64,000 nucleotides of DNA from Chamaecrista fasciculata (GCA_003254925.1 QANZ01001248.1:20762-84761); one strand, 5' to 3'; counted from the stretch's first letter, positions 1 to 12,162 are shown. Translations and numbers: made by a program. The notes: generated from the letters alone by a model not told the origin.

Positions 1-1334
1 TAAATAAATAACTCTTTTTTTTTTTTTGCTAGGCCAAACAGCGCCTAACTTAAATAAGGACAAGGACCTACTCCGGGTTTTCGGTTATTGTCGTTTCAAT
101 CTTTCGACTTTTGTCGTTTCAATAGAAATTTTTTTATCATTTGTCACAAAAGAAAAAATAGACAACTTTTTTTTGAAACTGGAAAATAGACAAAACTTAG
201 GTGGCTATTCAGGTTCAATTTTTACTTGGACTTTTCTTTTAAACGTCTTATTCTATCTTTATATATTATAATTTTATATTTTTAATATTTACCTACAATC
301 TTGAACATCATCCTTAATGTTAACATTATTTAAATTGGTAACAAATAAAAGAGCTTGATCATGGTCTATTGTAATATTTGATAGGCAAAAGATATGTTAG
401 TGCTCTTAACGTTTGGGGTCAATTTTAATTATGCTCTAAATGTTTATTTTGTGTCTATTATGCTCCACAACGTTTCACATTGTTGTCAATTATACCATAA
501 CTTCTAACTCTATTAATTAGATTGACAGAAAAGCTAATGGTTGCCTATGTATCAATTTTTTTTTTATCAAAGTCATATTTTGGTCCCTCAGGTTTGCTTA
601 AAGTTTCGTTTTAGTCCCTCAGCTTAAAGTCTTATTTTATAATAGGATCAAAATGTAAGAAAAGAGAAATAAATAGATAATTTTAATAAATTTCACATAA
701 ATAAAATAAAAAATAAACAATCAAAACTATCATCATCTTCTTCCCATTTGCATGAATCATTATCTTCTCTTCTTCATTCATCAAGGAATATGAACATTAT
801 TCAAATACATATATAATTATATATAAAGAATATAAGCTTATATCAAAGAATATGAACATGATGAACATTACATATCTAGAGGGCACTATTCTAACATTAT
901 AATAGAGGATATATTTGATTAATCTTTTATATTTTGAATCATCGTTGATAGAAGTGCTTATATTAAGTGTTTAACAATACTTCAAATATAATTATTTTAG
1001 AAAAAACTTATTATTTGATCTTTGAATGTATACTAAATCAACTAATTAGCCATTGAATAATTAAAATACACAATTTAATATTTCAATTATCAACTAGTTG
1101 ATCCTCATTAACAATTTGATCATTGAATTTGAACTAACTTAATATTTTTTGGTCTTCAAATATCAAATTATTAACAATTACAATAATTAAAAGACTGGAT
1201 CGTATATTTAAATTATTTAAAAATTAGTTAATTAATTCAATGTAAATTTACGGACCTACTCGAATTATTTTCTATTTTTCTAACACATGAAAATTTTGAA
1301 ACAACTAGATATATAGCAACGAGCTAAAATATTA
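1..1334. other. AT-rich intergenic DNA, no gene seen
   Basis: No frame here resembles a known protein and no paired splice sites stand out. Near 405-500 and 575-640 there are short runs of the 'ggtccctca / gtttngggtc' type that recur in the foldback elements of this window, so part of the stretch is probably decayed repeat. A purine-rich AT sequence fills the rest. Confidence 0.6.
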
Positions 1335-2052
1335 AAGAGGAATGGTTTTCAAAGCTGGTTAAAGGAGCTGTTTATTTCTGACCATAATAATGGTAATAAT
1401 GGGGGGATGTTTGTCAAAATTCTTATCTTCATCTGGGCCATTTATCAACATTGGAATGAGGCTCGATTCAATCATAAGGTTACCAACCCGTTGAAGATTA
1501 TCCAGGTATGGTAGGATAAAATCTCACAGTTGGAGGATATTACACAGGAAAGATCAGCGGTTGAAGCTCATGCAAGACAACAAGCACATCACACTATTCT
1601 GAATCCCTGCAACGAAAATCTTGTCATCTACTGCTGTTGGTTTAGGAACAAAAGACAAAATAAAAGCGTCTTCTCAGCTTTTCATTTCCAAAACAACTAC
1701 CCAATTATGGATCTTCTTGTATGTGAGACAGCTCAAACATCTAATTTGACTATTTCTCTCACAGGTTTCAGAAAACTCCTAGAAGACCTTAGAAGCACTC
1801 AGGCTGAGAGAGTGGAATTCAAGATTCAGAAGGGTGGTATACTGCTTAAGCATCGTCCAACAATGCACTTCGAGGTTGAGGTCGTCATTGAGGACATCTA
1901 CCATCTTCTTGATCAAAGCAAAGGAAGTTGGATAATAGCTGAGACACCACATAACATTTCTATTATGCATTTGTTCCCTCACATGCTTAGTTTTGTTTAT
2001 GGTCGTTTTAGTTATCTTTAGGCCTTGTTTTTGATATTCCAAAAAAAAATGA
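1335..2052 (+). mobile_element. 3' end of a degenerate LINE (RNase H-like tail and poly(A))
   Basis: Read forward, 1345-1510 encodes a stretch like the region after the zinc-binding domain of plant LINE reverse transcriptases (pattern ..ILIFIWAIYQHWNEARF..). It aligns by eye with ILIFAWALYSHRNQVRF in the LINE at 30.4-32.2 kb. An in-frame stop at about 1512-1514 breaks the frame. It reopens from 1530 to 2021 as a 163-codon RNase H-like tail in which I do not see the usual acidic catalytic residues. The element ends with a run of A at 2041-2049, preceded by a 3' end (ttaggccttgtttttg) like that of the other copy. It is a dead, 5'-truncated copy; the upstream border is approximate. Confidence 0.65.
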
Positions 2053-3781
2053 AAGTCTTTACAAATTTTAAAAAAGAAAAATTAAATAGGATGGGTGAGT
2101 TAATCCTAACCTCATCTTTAAAGATTAAAAAGTAGGCAGGCAGATAGATAGATAGAGTTGTTTTTACCAAAAAAAAGATAGATAGAGTTGTATGATTTTT
2201 ATTTTGCTTTCTTTTCCTTTCCTTTCCGTTGTAATTTCCTTGATAGAGTCGAGGCATACAGTGATAATTATGGTTTATGGGCAACTGTGGAGCCATTTGG
2301 GGTTATATTTGTAATACCACGTATTTCCGCGTGGTTGCCATTAATGATTGTGACGCTACTCCTCTTTTCTTTTTCCAACTCTCTTCAATTCAGCCCCTCC
2401 ATATTTATTCTTATTTTCATTTTCCCCCACTCCTTTTCATCCTTTTTCTTTTCTACTCACATCAGATTTTCATACCTTTTTATCAATACTTTCTTAAATA
2501 GCTTTTTCACAAGGGAGGTCAAGTGTGAAAATTAGGAGAATGAGAAAATTTATAAAAATAAAATAAAATTTAGGTACTTATATACAAGAGTCGAGTCAAT
2601 TTTTTTTTTATAATATCATAAAAAACATAATGAAAAAACAGTGAGCCTTAACAACAAAGCAATAAATAGAACATTATAACGCAGTAAGCATAGGATGTTG
2701 GGACCTCTCGAACAGAACACTATAACGCAATAAACATAGCATCTAAAATACATTGTTTTATCAAATGAAACGTTGCGTTTTGGCATTGGACTATGAGTGC
2801 AAAACCAATACAAAAAAATTTAATGCATTTCAAATCCAGAGGAATGCAAAAAATTTGGGTACTCAAAAAGACAGTTTTACATAGCATAAAATACTCTGAG
2901 TTGTGGTATATGAAATTATTGGCTCCTTTTTCCCTAACATATATACTTATTGTAAATTTGATGTCATATTCATGTTCTGAAATAAATAAAAGAGTAAACA
3001 ATTTTATCACTGTTTGTTACATAATGAAATTAAATTAAGTGTTTTCAAGGAGAACGCATGAACCATTAATATTTTATTATATTATTGCAAGTACACCAAA
3101 ACAAAGTTACTTCCAAATGCACATGACCGTTACATAATACGATCAAGGTGATTGCTTAAAAAAAAAACATTATTTGTCCTAAGATGATATTAAAAAATGG
3201 GAAGATTAATAACATATACAGATTACTAGATTAAGTATAATTAATTCCTATATATGTTTTTTTTAGTTAATAGATATGTCATGAATTGTTCTATTTCAGT
3301 GACTTTCTGTTTAATTCAAATCTTTACTGTAGGAATTTTGTTAACATTCTTAAATATACATTTAACCAATGGTAACATTGATAAATTAGAACGTATATAT
3401 ATATATATGTATATATATATATCCTAAAGTCATAAAACTCACAAGGAAAGATTAAAACTACAGAAATCATATAATTGTGTCATTTCTTAGCTTATACAAG
3501 CCAAGATATCTGTCTTATTCTAAAAGGGTAATATTAATTTTTTAATATATAAGGCATGATTTTACATTTAATTGATCTTGTGATTTTAATTTTTTTTATA
3601 AAAGGTAAGTTTTCGTATCATAGACCATAAAATTGGTAAAATGTAAGATTGTATATTTAAGATTGAAATTTAATTAATTTAAAATCAATAGTGATTTCTC
3701 TAGACAAAATTGTAAGATATAAATTGAGATCTTGATAACGATGTATCATATATACTTACAAATCTAAAAAATAGTAGTTTT
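2053..3781. other. AT-rich intergenic DNA, no gene seen
   Basis: Low-complexity AT sequence with short GATA-type repeats near 2140-2190 and a TA microsatellite near 3395-3422. The frames in it (for example 2188-2535 and 2720-3010) have phenylalanine- and isoleucine-rich compositions typical of chance translation and resemble no protein I recognise. Confidence 0.6.
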
Positions 3782-3916
3782 ATTTTTTTTCGGTGCACGG
3801 AGATTTAGGTGAGTTGGGTCCTAGGTTCACCAAAATCAGAACATGCCTCCAAGTTCTATGAACGTTTCATAAATTTGTGTATTATGGGTAGACTCCTTAC
3901 CAATTGGGTGAATATT
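3782..3916 (-). mobile_element. tRNA-derived SINE, internally deleted, minus strand
   Basis: The reverse complement starts with a pol III A-box-like stretch (caattggtaaggagtc), contains 'acgttcatag', and ends 'ggacccaactcacctaaat' followed by A-rich sequence. These are the landmarks of the SINE copies at 12.8 and 14.2 kb. The B-box region is missing, so this is a deleted relic. It lies just upstream of the DUF668 gene. Confidence 0.65.
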
Positions 3917-4027
3917 TATTGGCATAATAACTTTATTTTGTTCTGATATGATATGAAGTGACAAAAATACAAAGAAATTGAGAGCACGAGGGTAAAAGCG
4001 ATTTAGAGAAAAGAAGAAGGGGTCAAA

Positions 4028-4145
4028 ATGAAAATAACCAAAAAAATTTGGATGTCCTTAATTTCACTCGCTTTCTCTTTCTTCCATTTTCTTGCTTCTT
4101 TCCATGTGGCCATTTTTCTCACTGCAACTTCGCAGCTACTTCCCT

Positions 4146-4190
<45 letters not shown>

Positions 4191-5774
4191 CTCAGCTTCC
4201 GTCTTCCCTTGGTAATCTCCCACCTGAGAGATTCGCCGAGCTAGTTCATCTTGAAGTTACCGGTAAGATTTTTTGCATATTGTGCTTCCATTATTGCTCT
4301 CAAGCTATATCTGTCTCTTTTGATTGTACTGGTTTGCTTTCGTTTGCTTTATTCTTGATGCTAATCGAGTTAGGGGCTACGATTTGAGCTTGAACTTTGA
4401 ATTGATAGTGTTTTTTTTTTCCAGGAAAGGGAACAAAGTAGATGTTCACTGGCAAAAGAAGATGTGAAGTGGTTGATTTCTTTCTTCTTCTTTTTTTCCT
4501 TACAGAATAAAGGTGTTGGAATCTGTGCTCGGTGATTTTACGGGGTGATTTGGTCTTTGGAGTGCCATTTTCCTTTCTGGTTACTACTGTGCAGATTGGT
4601 AAAAAATCCTTTCTCCAGAAAAGTATATTCTTCTCAATTTGTTATTTCTGTTAATAATTGATTATTTGATTTGATGAATGCGGAAACAGAGAATATAAGG
4701 GAGGAAAAGAAGCTATAGAATCTTCAGATTTAGGTTTAGATCATATAATTTTCTAGTTCAAGTACTTATTAATCCGAAATATTTACCAAAAATGTAAGCT
4801 ATATTGATTTTTTGCTTCTCAATTTAGTCATTCCGTCTATCAAGAAGGAGGAATACGAGCATTGTTTTTAGTTATGCTGTAATATGTATGTCTGGTTTTG
4901 CAGAGGTAACATAGCCAGGTTTTGTCGGCATCACAATCCCCCCCTCCCCTCCCCTCCCCCTATTCACCTTGAAAAAATAACTTATTTATGTTCAATTCAA
5001 AGTTACATACCCGTTAAAAAAATCTAACAAAAAAAAAAAAAAAGAATTTACAAAGTACTATAGCTCCATGTAATTCTATCCTCGAGAATAATTGGTGAAT
5101 ATTTTTTTTCTTCTTCAAACCCCCAAAATCAAATGGTAGATATCTCAAACTTGGAATTTTGCTTTCACCAGATTTCACCATATATTCCAGATCGTAATAC
5201 TAGAAGTCACTAAATTGATTAAAAAAGGAAAACAAAAAACTTTTGTGAAGTTTCTTATATCTTTGTCCCAAGGTTTCTCTAATCATAAGTTTTATTTTTG
5301 TTTTCTCTCTTCTATGATTAGTTATGCAAAAAGTTTTGGTGAACCTTTTAGCAAAAATATAAGGAACTTTATACAAGTCTATTCTGTAAAGTTTGTCAGA
5401 GTAGCTTACATAAAGGAAATCATGCTATCTGTAATCTTGTGAATGTGGAGCTATTTAATGGGTTTAGAAACAAAGGGGAGCAAAGACATATTGGTCTACA
5501 AGAGAAAGAATATGCTGGTGGTTTCCCAGTTCTTTTAGAGTATAGTTCTCAAAACTTGTCAGATGTTGAACCTTAGAATATATTTATTGCTTCCTTTAGT
5601 ATTAATAACATTAGATGATATCCTATGCCAAGCTTCTCACCTTTTATTAATTTATTATGCGTTGAAACTGATCCGGTAACTAGTGTAACTCGTATTTTGT
5701 TTGTTGAATACGACAGAGTTATGATGGAGGGCTGGTCTTAGAAAGCATATTTTTTGAGATTTCCAACGTAAGAG
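4028..5774 (+). other. Probable 5' leader of the DUF668 gene, with introns
   Basis: A CT microsatellite at 4152-4190 lies in a pyrimidine-rich stretch typical of plant leaders. Good splice signals follow: donor after 4262 (accg|gtaaga) with acceptor before 4425 (tttttttccag|gaaag), then donor after 4598 (attg|gtaaaa) with acceptor before 5717 (cgacag|agtta). This gives two untranslated introns before the ATG at 5775. A six-codon upstream ORF (ATGATGGAGGGC...) starts at 5721. The open frame at 4028-4387 is Ser/Leu-rich because of the CT repeat and is probably not translated. The transcription start is not determined. Confidence 0.45.
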
Positions 5775-7577
5775 ATGGTTGCTGAATCATGGTTCCGCAG
5801 TCTGTGGAAGACTCCACGGAAGCATGATGCTAATACCGAGAAGGCAGAGATTGGAGTATTGGCATTTGAAGTGGCGAGCTTGATGTCCAAGGTGGTTAAT
5901 TTGTGGCAATGTTTGAGTGACAAGCAGGTTGCTAAGTTGAGAGAAGAGATTACAAATTCAATGGGTATAAAAAAGCTCATTTCAGATGATGACAATTTCA
6001 TTGTAGGTTTAATCTGTTCAGAGATGCTTGAGAACTTGTCTCAGGTGGCCAAGTCTGTGGCTAGGCTTGGGAGGAAATGCAGCGATCCAAGTTTAAAAGG
6101 TTTTGAGAATGTGTTTGATGAGTTTATCATTGTGGGTGTTGATCCATATGGGTGGGTATTCTCTTGGAAGAAGATGGAAAAGAAAGTTAAGAAGATGGAA
6201 AAGTTCATATCAACAAATGCAAGTCTGTATCAAGAGATGGAAGTTCTTGCTGATTTTGAGCAAACTCTCAGGAGAATCAAGAGTAACGGTGAGGCAGATG
6301 GTATTAATATACTTGACTTTCAGAAGAAGGTTGCATGGAAGAGGCACGAGGTGAAGAGCTTACAGGATATTTCTCTTTGGAACAGGACATATGATTACAC
6401 TATACTTCTTTTAGCGAGGTCCTTATTCACAATTTTTAGTAGGATCAACCATGTATTTGGAATTCGAGAGACAGTAGATGCTAGTGAAACCAATGATTCT
6501 AGAGACTTGAATTCTGACTATATTTCTCGTAGCCAATCTGTTTCTGCATTATTGCAACCTTCTGTCCATCGAGCAGAGAATAATCTTCCCAGATTTGCTT
6601 CAGGACCTCTTGGGGGTCTTGTAGCTAAATCAGGTCCAATTATGAAACCAAACAAAACCAGCGTTTTTCATTCAGGTCCTCTTGGTCACTCATCCACAAA
6701 ATCAGGCCCAATTTCAGGAAATAATGGAGGTGTCAACTTTTACTCTGGTCCTCTTGAGAGAACGTTGAAAAGGTCTGTCCCAATTAATGCGAGAAATAAA
6801 AGTGGCAAGATTTGGAAGTTTCATGGCCTGTCAGCTGCCTTAAATGGGAAGAAAACTCATACAAGAACTAATCGACTAACTCAAGTAGGACCTTTTAAAG
6901 GGTGTATGATGGCTGCAGACAGTTCCTCTGTCAGTGAGTGCTACATAAGCTCAAATGATGTTGATTCGGGTGCTCAGAATGTCAAGGATGCTAATTCAAG
7001 CATTGGTGGGCCCAGAAAATTAGTTCATTATCCTCAATCAGTCTTGAGGTCCAAATTCAAGCTGTTAAATCCTCCACCTGAAACTCTTGGTGCTGCCGCA
7101 TTGGCACTACACTATGCAAACGTTATCATTGTGATTGAGAAGCTTGCGGCTACCCCACACTTGATTGGTCCTGATGCAAGAGAAGACTTGTACAATATGC
7201 TACCGATAAATGTGAGAGCTGCCCTTAGGGCCAAGCTAAAGCCATTTAGTAAGACCATGGCATCGTCAGTCCATGATTCAGTTCTAGCCGAGGAATGGAC
7301 TCAAGCTATGTCAAGAATATTGGAATGGTTGGCTCCGCTCGCTCATAACATGATAAGATGGCAATCTGAGAGAAGTTTAGAGCAGCAAAGCTTGGTCTCC
7401 AGAACAAATGTTCTGCTGGTACAAACCCTTTGCTTTGCAAATCAAGAAAAGACCGAAGCAACTATAACCGAGCTTCTTGTTGGTCTGAATTATGTCTGGA
7501 GATATAATCGGGACCTTAATGCAAAAGCTCTAGCAGAGTGTGCCAGTAGCAGAATGTTCAATGAGTATCTTGACTGA
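5775..7577 (+). CDS. DUF3475/DUF668 protein, PSK SIMULATOR (PSI)-like
   Basis: A single-exon, 600-residue plant-specific protein. The N terminus (MVAESWFRSLWK) is followed by a DUF3475-type helical domain at about residues 26-85 (GVLAFEVASLMSKVVNLW). A basic helical segment lies at about 125-150 (WKKMEKKVKKMEK). The middle is disordered and contains three spaced repeats of the form SGPLG/SGPI (about 275-345). The DUF668 domain starts near residue 435 (ETLGAAALALHYANVI) and runs to about 520. The order DUF3475, linker, DUF668 is that of the PSI family, whose founding members act in phytosulfokine/brassinosteroid-linked growth control; whether this member does is unknown. It looks closest, from memory, to Arabidopsis At5g04550. 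The start is well supported because the MVAE(S/T)WFR N terminus is typical of the group. The next gene downstream, on the same strand, is a myotubularin. Confidence 0.9.
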   Translation: MVAESWFRSLWKTPRKHDANTEKAEIGVLAFEVASLMSKVVNLWQCLSDKQVAKLREEITNSMGIKKLISDDDNFIVGLICSEMLENLSQVAKSVARLGRKCSDPSLKGFENVFDEFIIVGVDPYGWVFSWKKMEKKVKKMEKFISTNASLYQEMEVLADFEQTLRRIKSNGEADGINILDFQKKVAWKRHEVKSLQDISLWNRTYDYTILLLARSLFTIFSRINHVFGIRETVDASETNDSRDLNSDYISRSQSVSALLQPSVHRAENNLPRFASGPLGGLVAKSGPIMKPNKTSVFHSGPLGHSSTKSGPISGNNGGVNFYSGPLERTLKRSVPINARNKSGKIWKFHGLSAALNGKKTHTRTNRLTQVGPFKGCMMAADSSSVSECYISSNDVDSGAQNVKDANSSIGGPRKLVHYPQSVLRSKFKLLNPPPETLGAAALALHYANVIIVIEKLAATPHLIGPDAREDLYNMLPINVRAALRAKLKPFSKTMASSVHDSVLAEEWTQAMSRILEWLAPLAHNMIRWQSERSLEQQSLVSRTNVLLVQTLCFANQEKTEATITELLVGLNYVWRYNRDLNAKALAECASSRMFNEYLD

Positions 7578-10179
7578 AGGGAAAGCACGTCGTACTAAGC
7601 TCAGTGCAATTTCCAACATAGTTTGGGTTCCATGAGGAAATATGTTGGACATGGACAGACACCAACAATTTGGCTTCTCATATCTCAAAACTTCCGGATC
7701 AAACACTCAAATGCATGACAACCGGAGAGAATACTGTTTACTATAGAAATGCTAATATCAGAATGAATTCCTGGTGAGATAAGTTTTATGAATATTTATC
7801 ATTCTTTTTTCTTTGCCGAGTTTCAAGCTGCTGCCAAAACTTGTATAGCCAGTCTCATCTCTGCAGAGAGTAGTTGATCTCTTGGCATGCGGTAAGTAAT
7901 ATCTTAATTTTTCTGGGTAACTGGAAACTATAAGATATTTGGATATGGCATATATTCACTTACCGCTGCCTTTAGTTTTTCTGTGATGGATTGCTACTAC
8001 ATGTTGTCTAGGGTGTGTATATTTATGAGCAACTAAATATTATTAAATTGTATAGCTATCACATAATGCTTACTTCTGTTTGATCTTAGGCCAGGCATGA
8101 AGATTTTGATATGCTGTTTGTACTTTACAGTAAACATTGTATTCTAGAAATTTCACTTTCAATCGTTGTTTGTCATTGTCATTTCTTTGGATGACTGTCT
8201 TTAAAGAACCTCTTCCACAAAACCAGCCTGATTTTGCAGCAAGAATCACACAGTGTCACCTCATCCATATAACCATGTTTGCATATTTCTGTATTATTAA
8301 TGGACTTGTTTACTTCAAAAATTGGATCCTCGGGAAAGTTTGTGAAGTGTGTGAAGTGTTGTGAAAGATAGAAAGAAGTAGATTTTATTTATAAAATATA
8401 TAAGTTAATGGACTAACACTTTCTCTTTCTATTTCTCTCTCTCTCTACAATTCACATACTTCATAAACTTTATGGATCCAATTATGTTTACTTGATAATG
8501 TCCAACGACATTATTGTTGATTAGTTTCTCAAACTTGACTTGCTTTCTACAAATTTTAAGGAGTTTTTGTTTGTGATATTTGAAGCAATACTAAAATAAA
8601 TGTAAGGTGAAATGTCTATTTCTTCTTTCTCTCCTTGCATCTTAATTATAAGGTAACTAGCCTCAGTCTTCTCCAAGTAGAGTTTAATTGCATGCATTAC
8701 AAGTTGTTAGACTATCAATTATATAACAAACTACTGATAAGTTAAAGTATGAGTCTTGCATCTAGCTTCTCTTTGCACCTTAGGATATATATATCCTAAG
8801 ATCACTCATAGTTTCAAGAACTTTATCTATATATGTCCTCTTTTCACTTTAAGAAATGTGAAATCCACTGCTTTAGATAAAGCACACCAATCATTTATTT
8901 ATGAGCAACCACATCAAGCATTAGATGGCATTTCCTTCCTCATGCATTTCTTTAGTGTTAGAGAAAGAAAGGAAGAGGAAGAGAGAGAAAATGTGAGTCC
9001 CATAAAATAATAATATATAGGACCAACATCTTCTCTTTCTCTCTTCTTTTTTCTTCCTTTTTCTCTCATATTCTACAAGAAATGTAGATGATTCATTACT
9101 ATTTTGCGTACTAACCTATTGAAGTTTTTTTTTCTTTTTTAGTAAAATCTTATCACTTACTAAAAAAATGTGACCGAGTCTTATATAGTTTTCTTTCGGA
9201 CATTTAGAAACACAATAGCAGCCGAAATAATAATAATTTTATAATGGCATTCATTAGAAAGTTTCAACGTTAATAAAAATATTATTTCTCTTTTATATAA
9301 TTATTATAATTTATAATTCAATGAGTAGAAAAATCTTATTATTATTAGTTCTAACTTCTAAGGGATTGTGTTTAGTTGTGTACTAGTAGAAAATCCTAAA
9401 TCATTCTGCTCAGCAACAGTTGCAGCTTGAACTTCGAATCAATCACAAATTACTTTGTCTATTTATTTACTTTTTTTTATTAATGAATGTCTTTCTAAGA
9501 TTATAAGTAACTTCTTCTAGTTTTTAATAAGCATATAAATGACTTATCAGGGATTATATAATGAGTAAATACAATATTATTAACCTTATATATATATATC
9601 AATAACAGATAGTGTATGTCAAAAAAATAATGCACTGGTAGGATTATTTTCAACTAATTAATCTTAAAACTGAATTTACAGTCATGTAATAAATCGGAAT
9701 GAAGAATTTATCATTTCAAGTTTTGATATAATTTAAATGATTTAGAATATATATAAGTAGTATAATTCCCCATATGCTTGAAGTAAGCTCATTTACGTAA
9801 ATGTCAGACATTTCGTTGATTTTCTATAACATGGATCTTGATTAGTTTGGTATAACGTTAAATCACATAACTAGTTAATGAATGCAAACAAATTACAACA
9901 TAACAAAAGTATAAATAAAATAAAACACAAGAACACAAACGAAAGAACTATGCCTTGTCTGGCAGCATGAATGTATGATTTAATACTTCAAATCCTTTTC
10001 CCTTAGGATTTTTCGAGTTTGTTTTCATGTATTATATTTATTGTGGACAATAATGCTGACTATCTATGCATAGTATTTATGTTTATTTAATAATTAATAC
10101 CAGTATTATCTGTATAAGACATCAGAGCACATTATAACTTTTAAGTACTATATCATTACTCTGTTAGCTAAATGGTCAA
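7578..10179. other. 3' UTR of the DUF668 gene, then gene-free AT-rich DNA
   Basis: The first few hundred bases are probably 3' UTR. From about 8.4 kb there are two similar stretches (around 8340-8460 and 8935-9060) rich in TCTCT/GAGA that look like a decayed dispersed repeat. The frames here (8137-8364, 8756-9010) resemble nothing I know. TA microsatellites occur near 8786 and 9588. Confidence 0.5.
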
Positions 10180-10184
10180 AGTAC

Positions 10185-10650
10185 ACTTTTGGTCCTATAA
10201 ATTTTGTTTAGGTTTTTATTTGGTCTCGTATATTTTTTGTTGCACTTTTAGTCTCATCTTTTGGTCAGTTAGCAGAATCGGTCTCATATCTTTGCAAAAA
10301 ATTTCACTTTGTAGGACTAATGGTGGATTTTTTTTGTAAAAATATGTGATCAAATCTACTATATAAAAGATATGATATCAATTCTTCACTTGTCCAAAAA
10401 ATATGAGACAAAAAATGTGACAAAAAAAATATACGAGATCAAATTGAGATCTGACATGACAATTACATGACTTGAGTTTGATTCTTGGTAATGCTTCATT
10501 TAGTGAGTTATATGTAACTTAATTGATGCCACTGTAAGTACCTTTGTAAGTGTTTTTTGAGCCTAGATGCCTGTCCTGACCCTAGACTGAGGCGCCATAC
10601 CCTCACCTAAACTTTCTTTCACCATTAAAAAAAGTGCATTTTCGCCTAAA
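10185..10650. repeat. Foldback (inverted-repeat) element with a SINE fragment inside
   Basis: The left end reads 'caaagtacacttttggtcc' and the right side carries inverted matches ('gagacaaaaaatgtgac', 'aaagtgcattttcgcct'), giving an imperfect foldback of the Mutator-like type seen elsewhere in the window. Between about 10465 and 10632 the foldback is interrupted by sequence matching the 3' two thirds of the SINE family (gagtttgattcttgg ... ctgtaagtacct ... cctcacctaaacttt, then A-run). The SINE therefore landed in a pre-existing foldback. Confidence 0.55.
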
Positions 10651-10652
10651 AA

Positions 10653-10697
<45 letters not shown>
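10653..10697. repeat. (ATT)n microsatellite
   Basis: About 15 uninterrupted ATT triplets. It follows directly on the preceding foldback element. Confidence 0.95.
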
Positions 10698-11197
10698 TTA
10701 TTTTGTAAATGACCATTATTGGAAATTTGGAATCCACAAGTTTTTTTTTTTGCCTGGGAATCCACAAGTATTGGTGTTGGTCTGTTGAATACTTGGATAA
10801 TAATTGTAGAAAGAGATAACTTATGGCTAGAAAAGAGATTGAGAGACAATATATGATAAAAAAAAAAGAAATAAATATAGATAATAACACCAAATTTTTT
10901 CTCATTTATTGCAACTTGCAACTATTATCCGTTTAGGCAAGTATATATTTTTCTAGATAAAAATATATATATTTTCTTTGGCCTGAATAAATATATATTT
11001 GATCCCTTAGCTTAATGTTAGACTTTACTTTTACCGTTTAAATTTTATTGGTTTTATTTTAGTTCCTTAAACTTATAAAAACTAATAAAAAAGATTTCTT
11101 AACTCCTATTCTCCTAACATCACTATCCATTAATAAACTTAACCAGAAATCTGAGTTGAAGTCAACTTTGATATTTTATATATAAATAATCATGATA
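10698..11197. other. AT-rich intergenic DNA, no gene seen
   Basis: Contains short 'gatcccttagc / agttccttaaac' motifs of decayed foldback type around 11000-11090 and nothing recognisable as coding. Confidence 0.5.
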
Positions 11198-11672
11198 TAA
11201 TAAAAAAGGCTAAAATATACTTTTGGTCTCATAACTTTGACAAATGTCTCAATTCGGTCTCATACCTTTTTGTTATAATTTTGGTCCCATAACTTTGGCA
11301 AAGGTCTCAATTTGGTCTCATAACTTTTTTTGTTGCAATTTTGGTCCTATAACTTTTGAAAACGTCTCACCGTTGGTCCCAAGCTGATTTCCATTCATTA
11401 TCTTCCGTTAAAGATTACCTGACATACTGAGTTGGATGATGACGTAGCAAATATGAGTGAAGTTATGGGATGGATGGAAATCATTTTAGGACCAACGGTG
11501 AAACGTTTTTAAGAAGTTATGGGACCAAAATTGCAACAAAAAAAGTTATGGGACCAAATTGAGACCTTTGCCAAAGTTATGGGACCAGAATTGTAACAAA
11601 AAAAGTTATGGGACTAAAGTGAGACCTTTGCTAAAGTTATGGGACCAAAAGTGCATTTTATCCTAATAAAAA
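11198..11672. mobile_element. Mutator-like foldback MITE with 9-bp target duplication
   Basis: The element spans 11207-11663. The left end (aggctaaaatatacttttgg) is inverted at the right end (ccaaaagtgcattttatcc), and the arms pair over roughly 170-200 bp, with internal units 'ggtcccataacttt(g)' repeated in each arm. It is flanked by the 9-bp direct repeat taataaaaa (11198-11206 and 11664-11672), the target size made by Mutator-like transposases. It has no coding capacity. Confidence 0.75.
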
Positions 11673-11700
11673 TATTTCATGCCATGTTCCTATTGCATTC

Positions 11701-12162
11701 ATATTACTTTTATGATTCATAGAAAAAACTGGACCGGACCGACCGGTTCAACCGGCGAACTGGACACCAGTCCGGTCCGGAAAAAATAAAATATCGGCCT
11801 GCAGTTGACCCGGTGGTGAATCGGGTCAAACCGCTCGAACCGGCCGGTTAAACCGGTGAACCCGAAACCGGTTGACCCGGAAATATTTGAAAAATTAAAA
11901 AAAAAAAGAAAAAAATTAAATATTTGACACTTATTATATGTGATGGACATATGGTTATGTTTAATTTTTACTTTAAATTTAAATTATTGTAATATATCAA
12001 TATGTATTCGATGAATATGTATATTTGAAAATGTATTTTTTAAGTAAACCGGCTCAACCGGTTGAACCAGTGAACTAGTGACCCGAGCCTTTCACCGGGT
12101 CAATGACCGGTCCAATTTTTTTGCACTATGGATTCAGGCGAAAAAAATATTACTTTTATGAT
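11701..12162. mobile_element. CCGG-rich repeat flanked by a 16-bp direct repeat
   Basis: The insert (11717-12146) is rich in 'aaccggttcaaccgg' units at both ends with an AT-rich middle. Its ends are weakly inverted (catag..aaactggaccgg / ccggtccaattttttt..ctatg). It is bounded by a perfect 16-bp direct repeat, atattacttttatgat, at 11701-11716 and 12147-12162, and the right copy directly follows a run of A. A duplication that long next to an A-run suggests insertion by target-primed reverse transcription, although the sequence itself looks like the hAT-type CCGG repeats of this window. Confidence 0.65.

Noticed and set aside
2188..2535. 115-codon Phe/Ser-rich frame
   Set aside because: Chance frame in TTC-rich AT DNA; no homologue recognised and no splice or promoter support.
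4028..4387. 119-codon frame with a long Ser-Leu run
   Set aside because: Caused by the CT microsatellite in the leader of the DUF668 gene; crosses a good splice donor at 4262.
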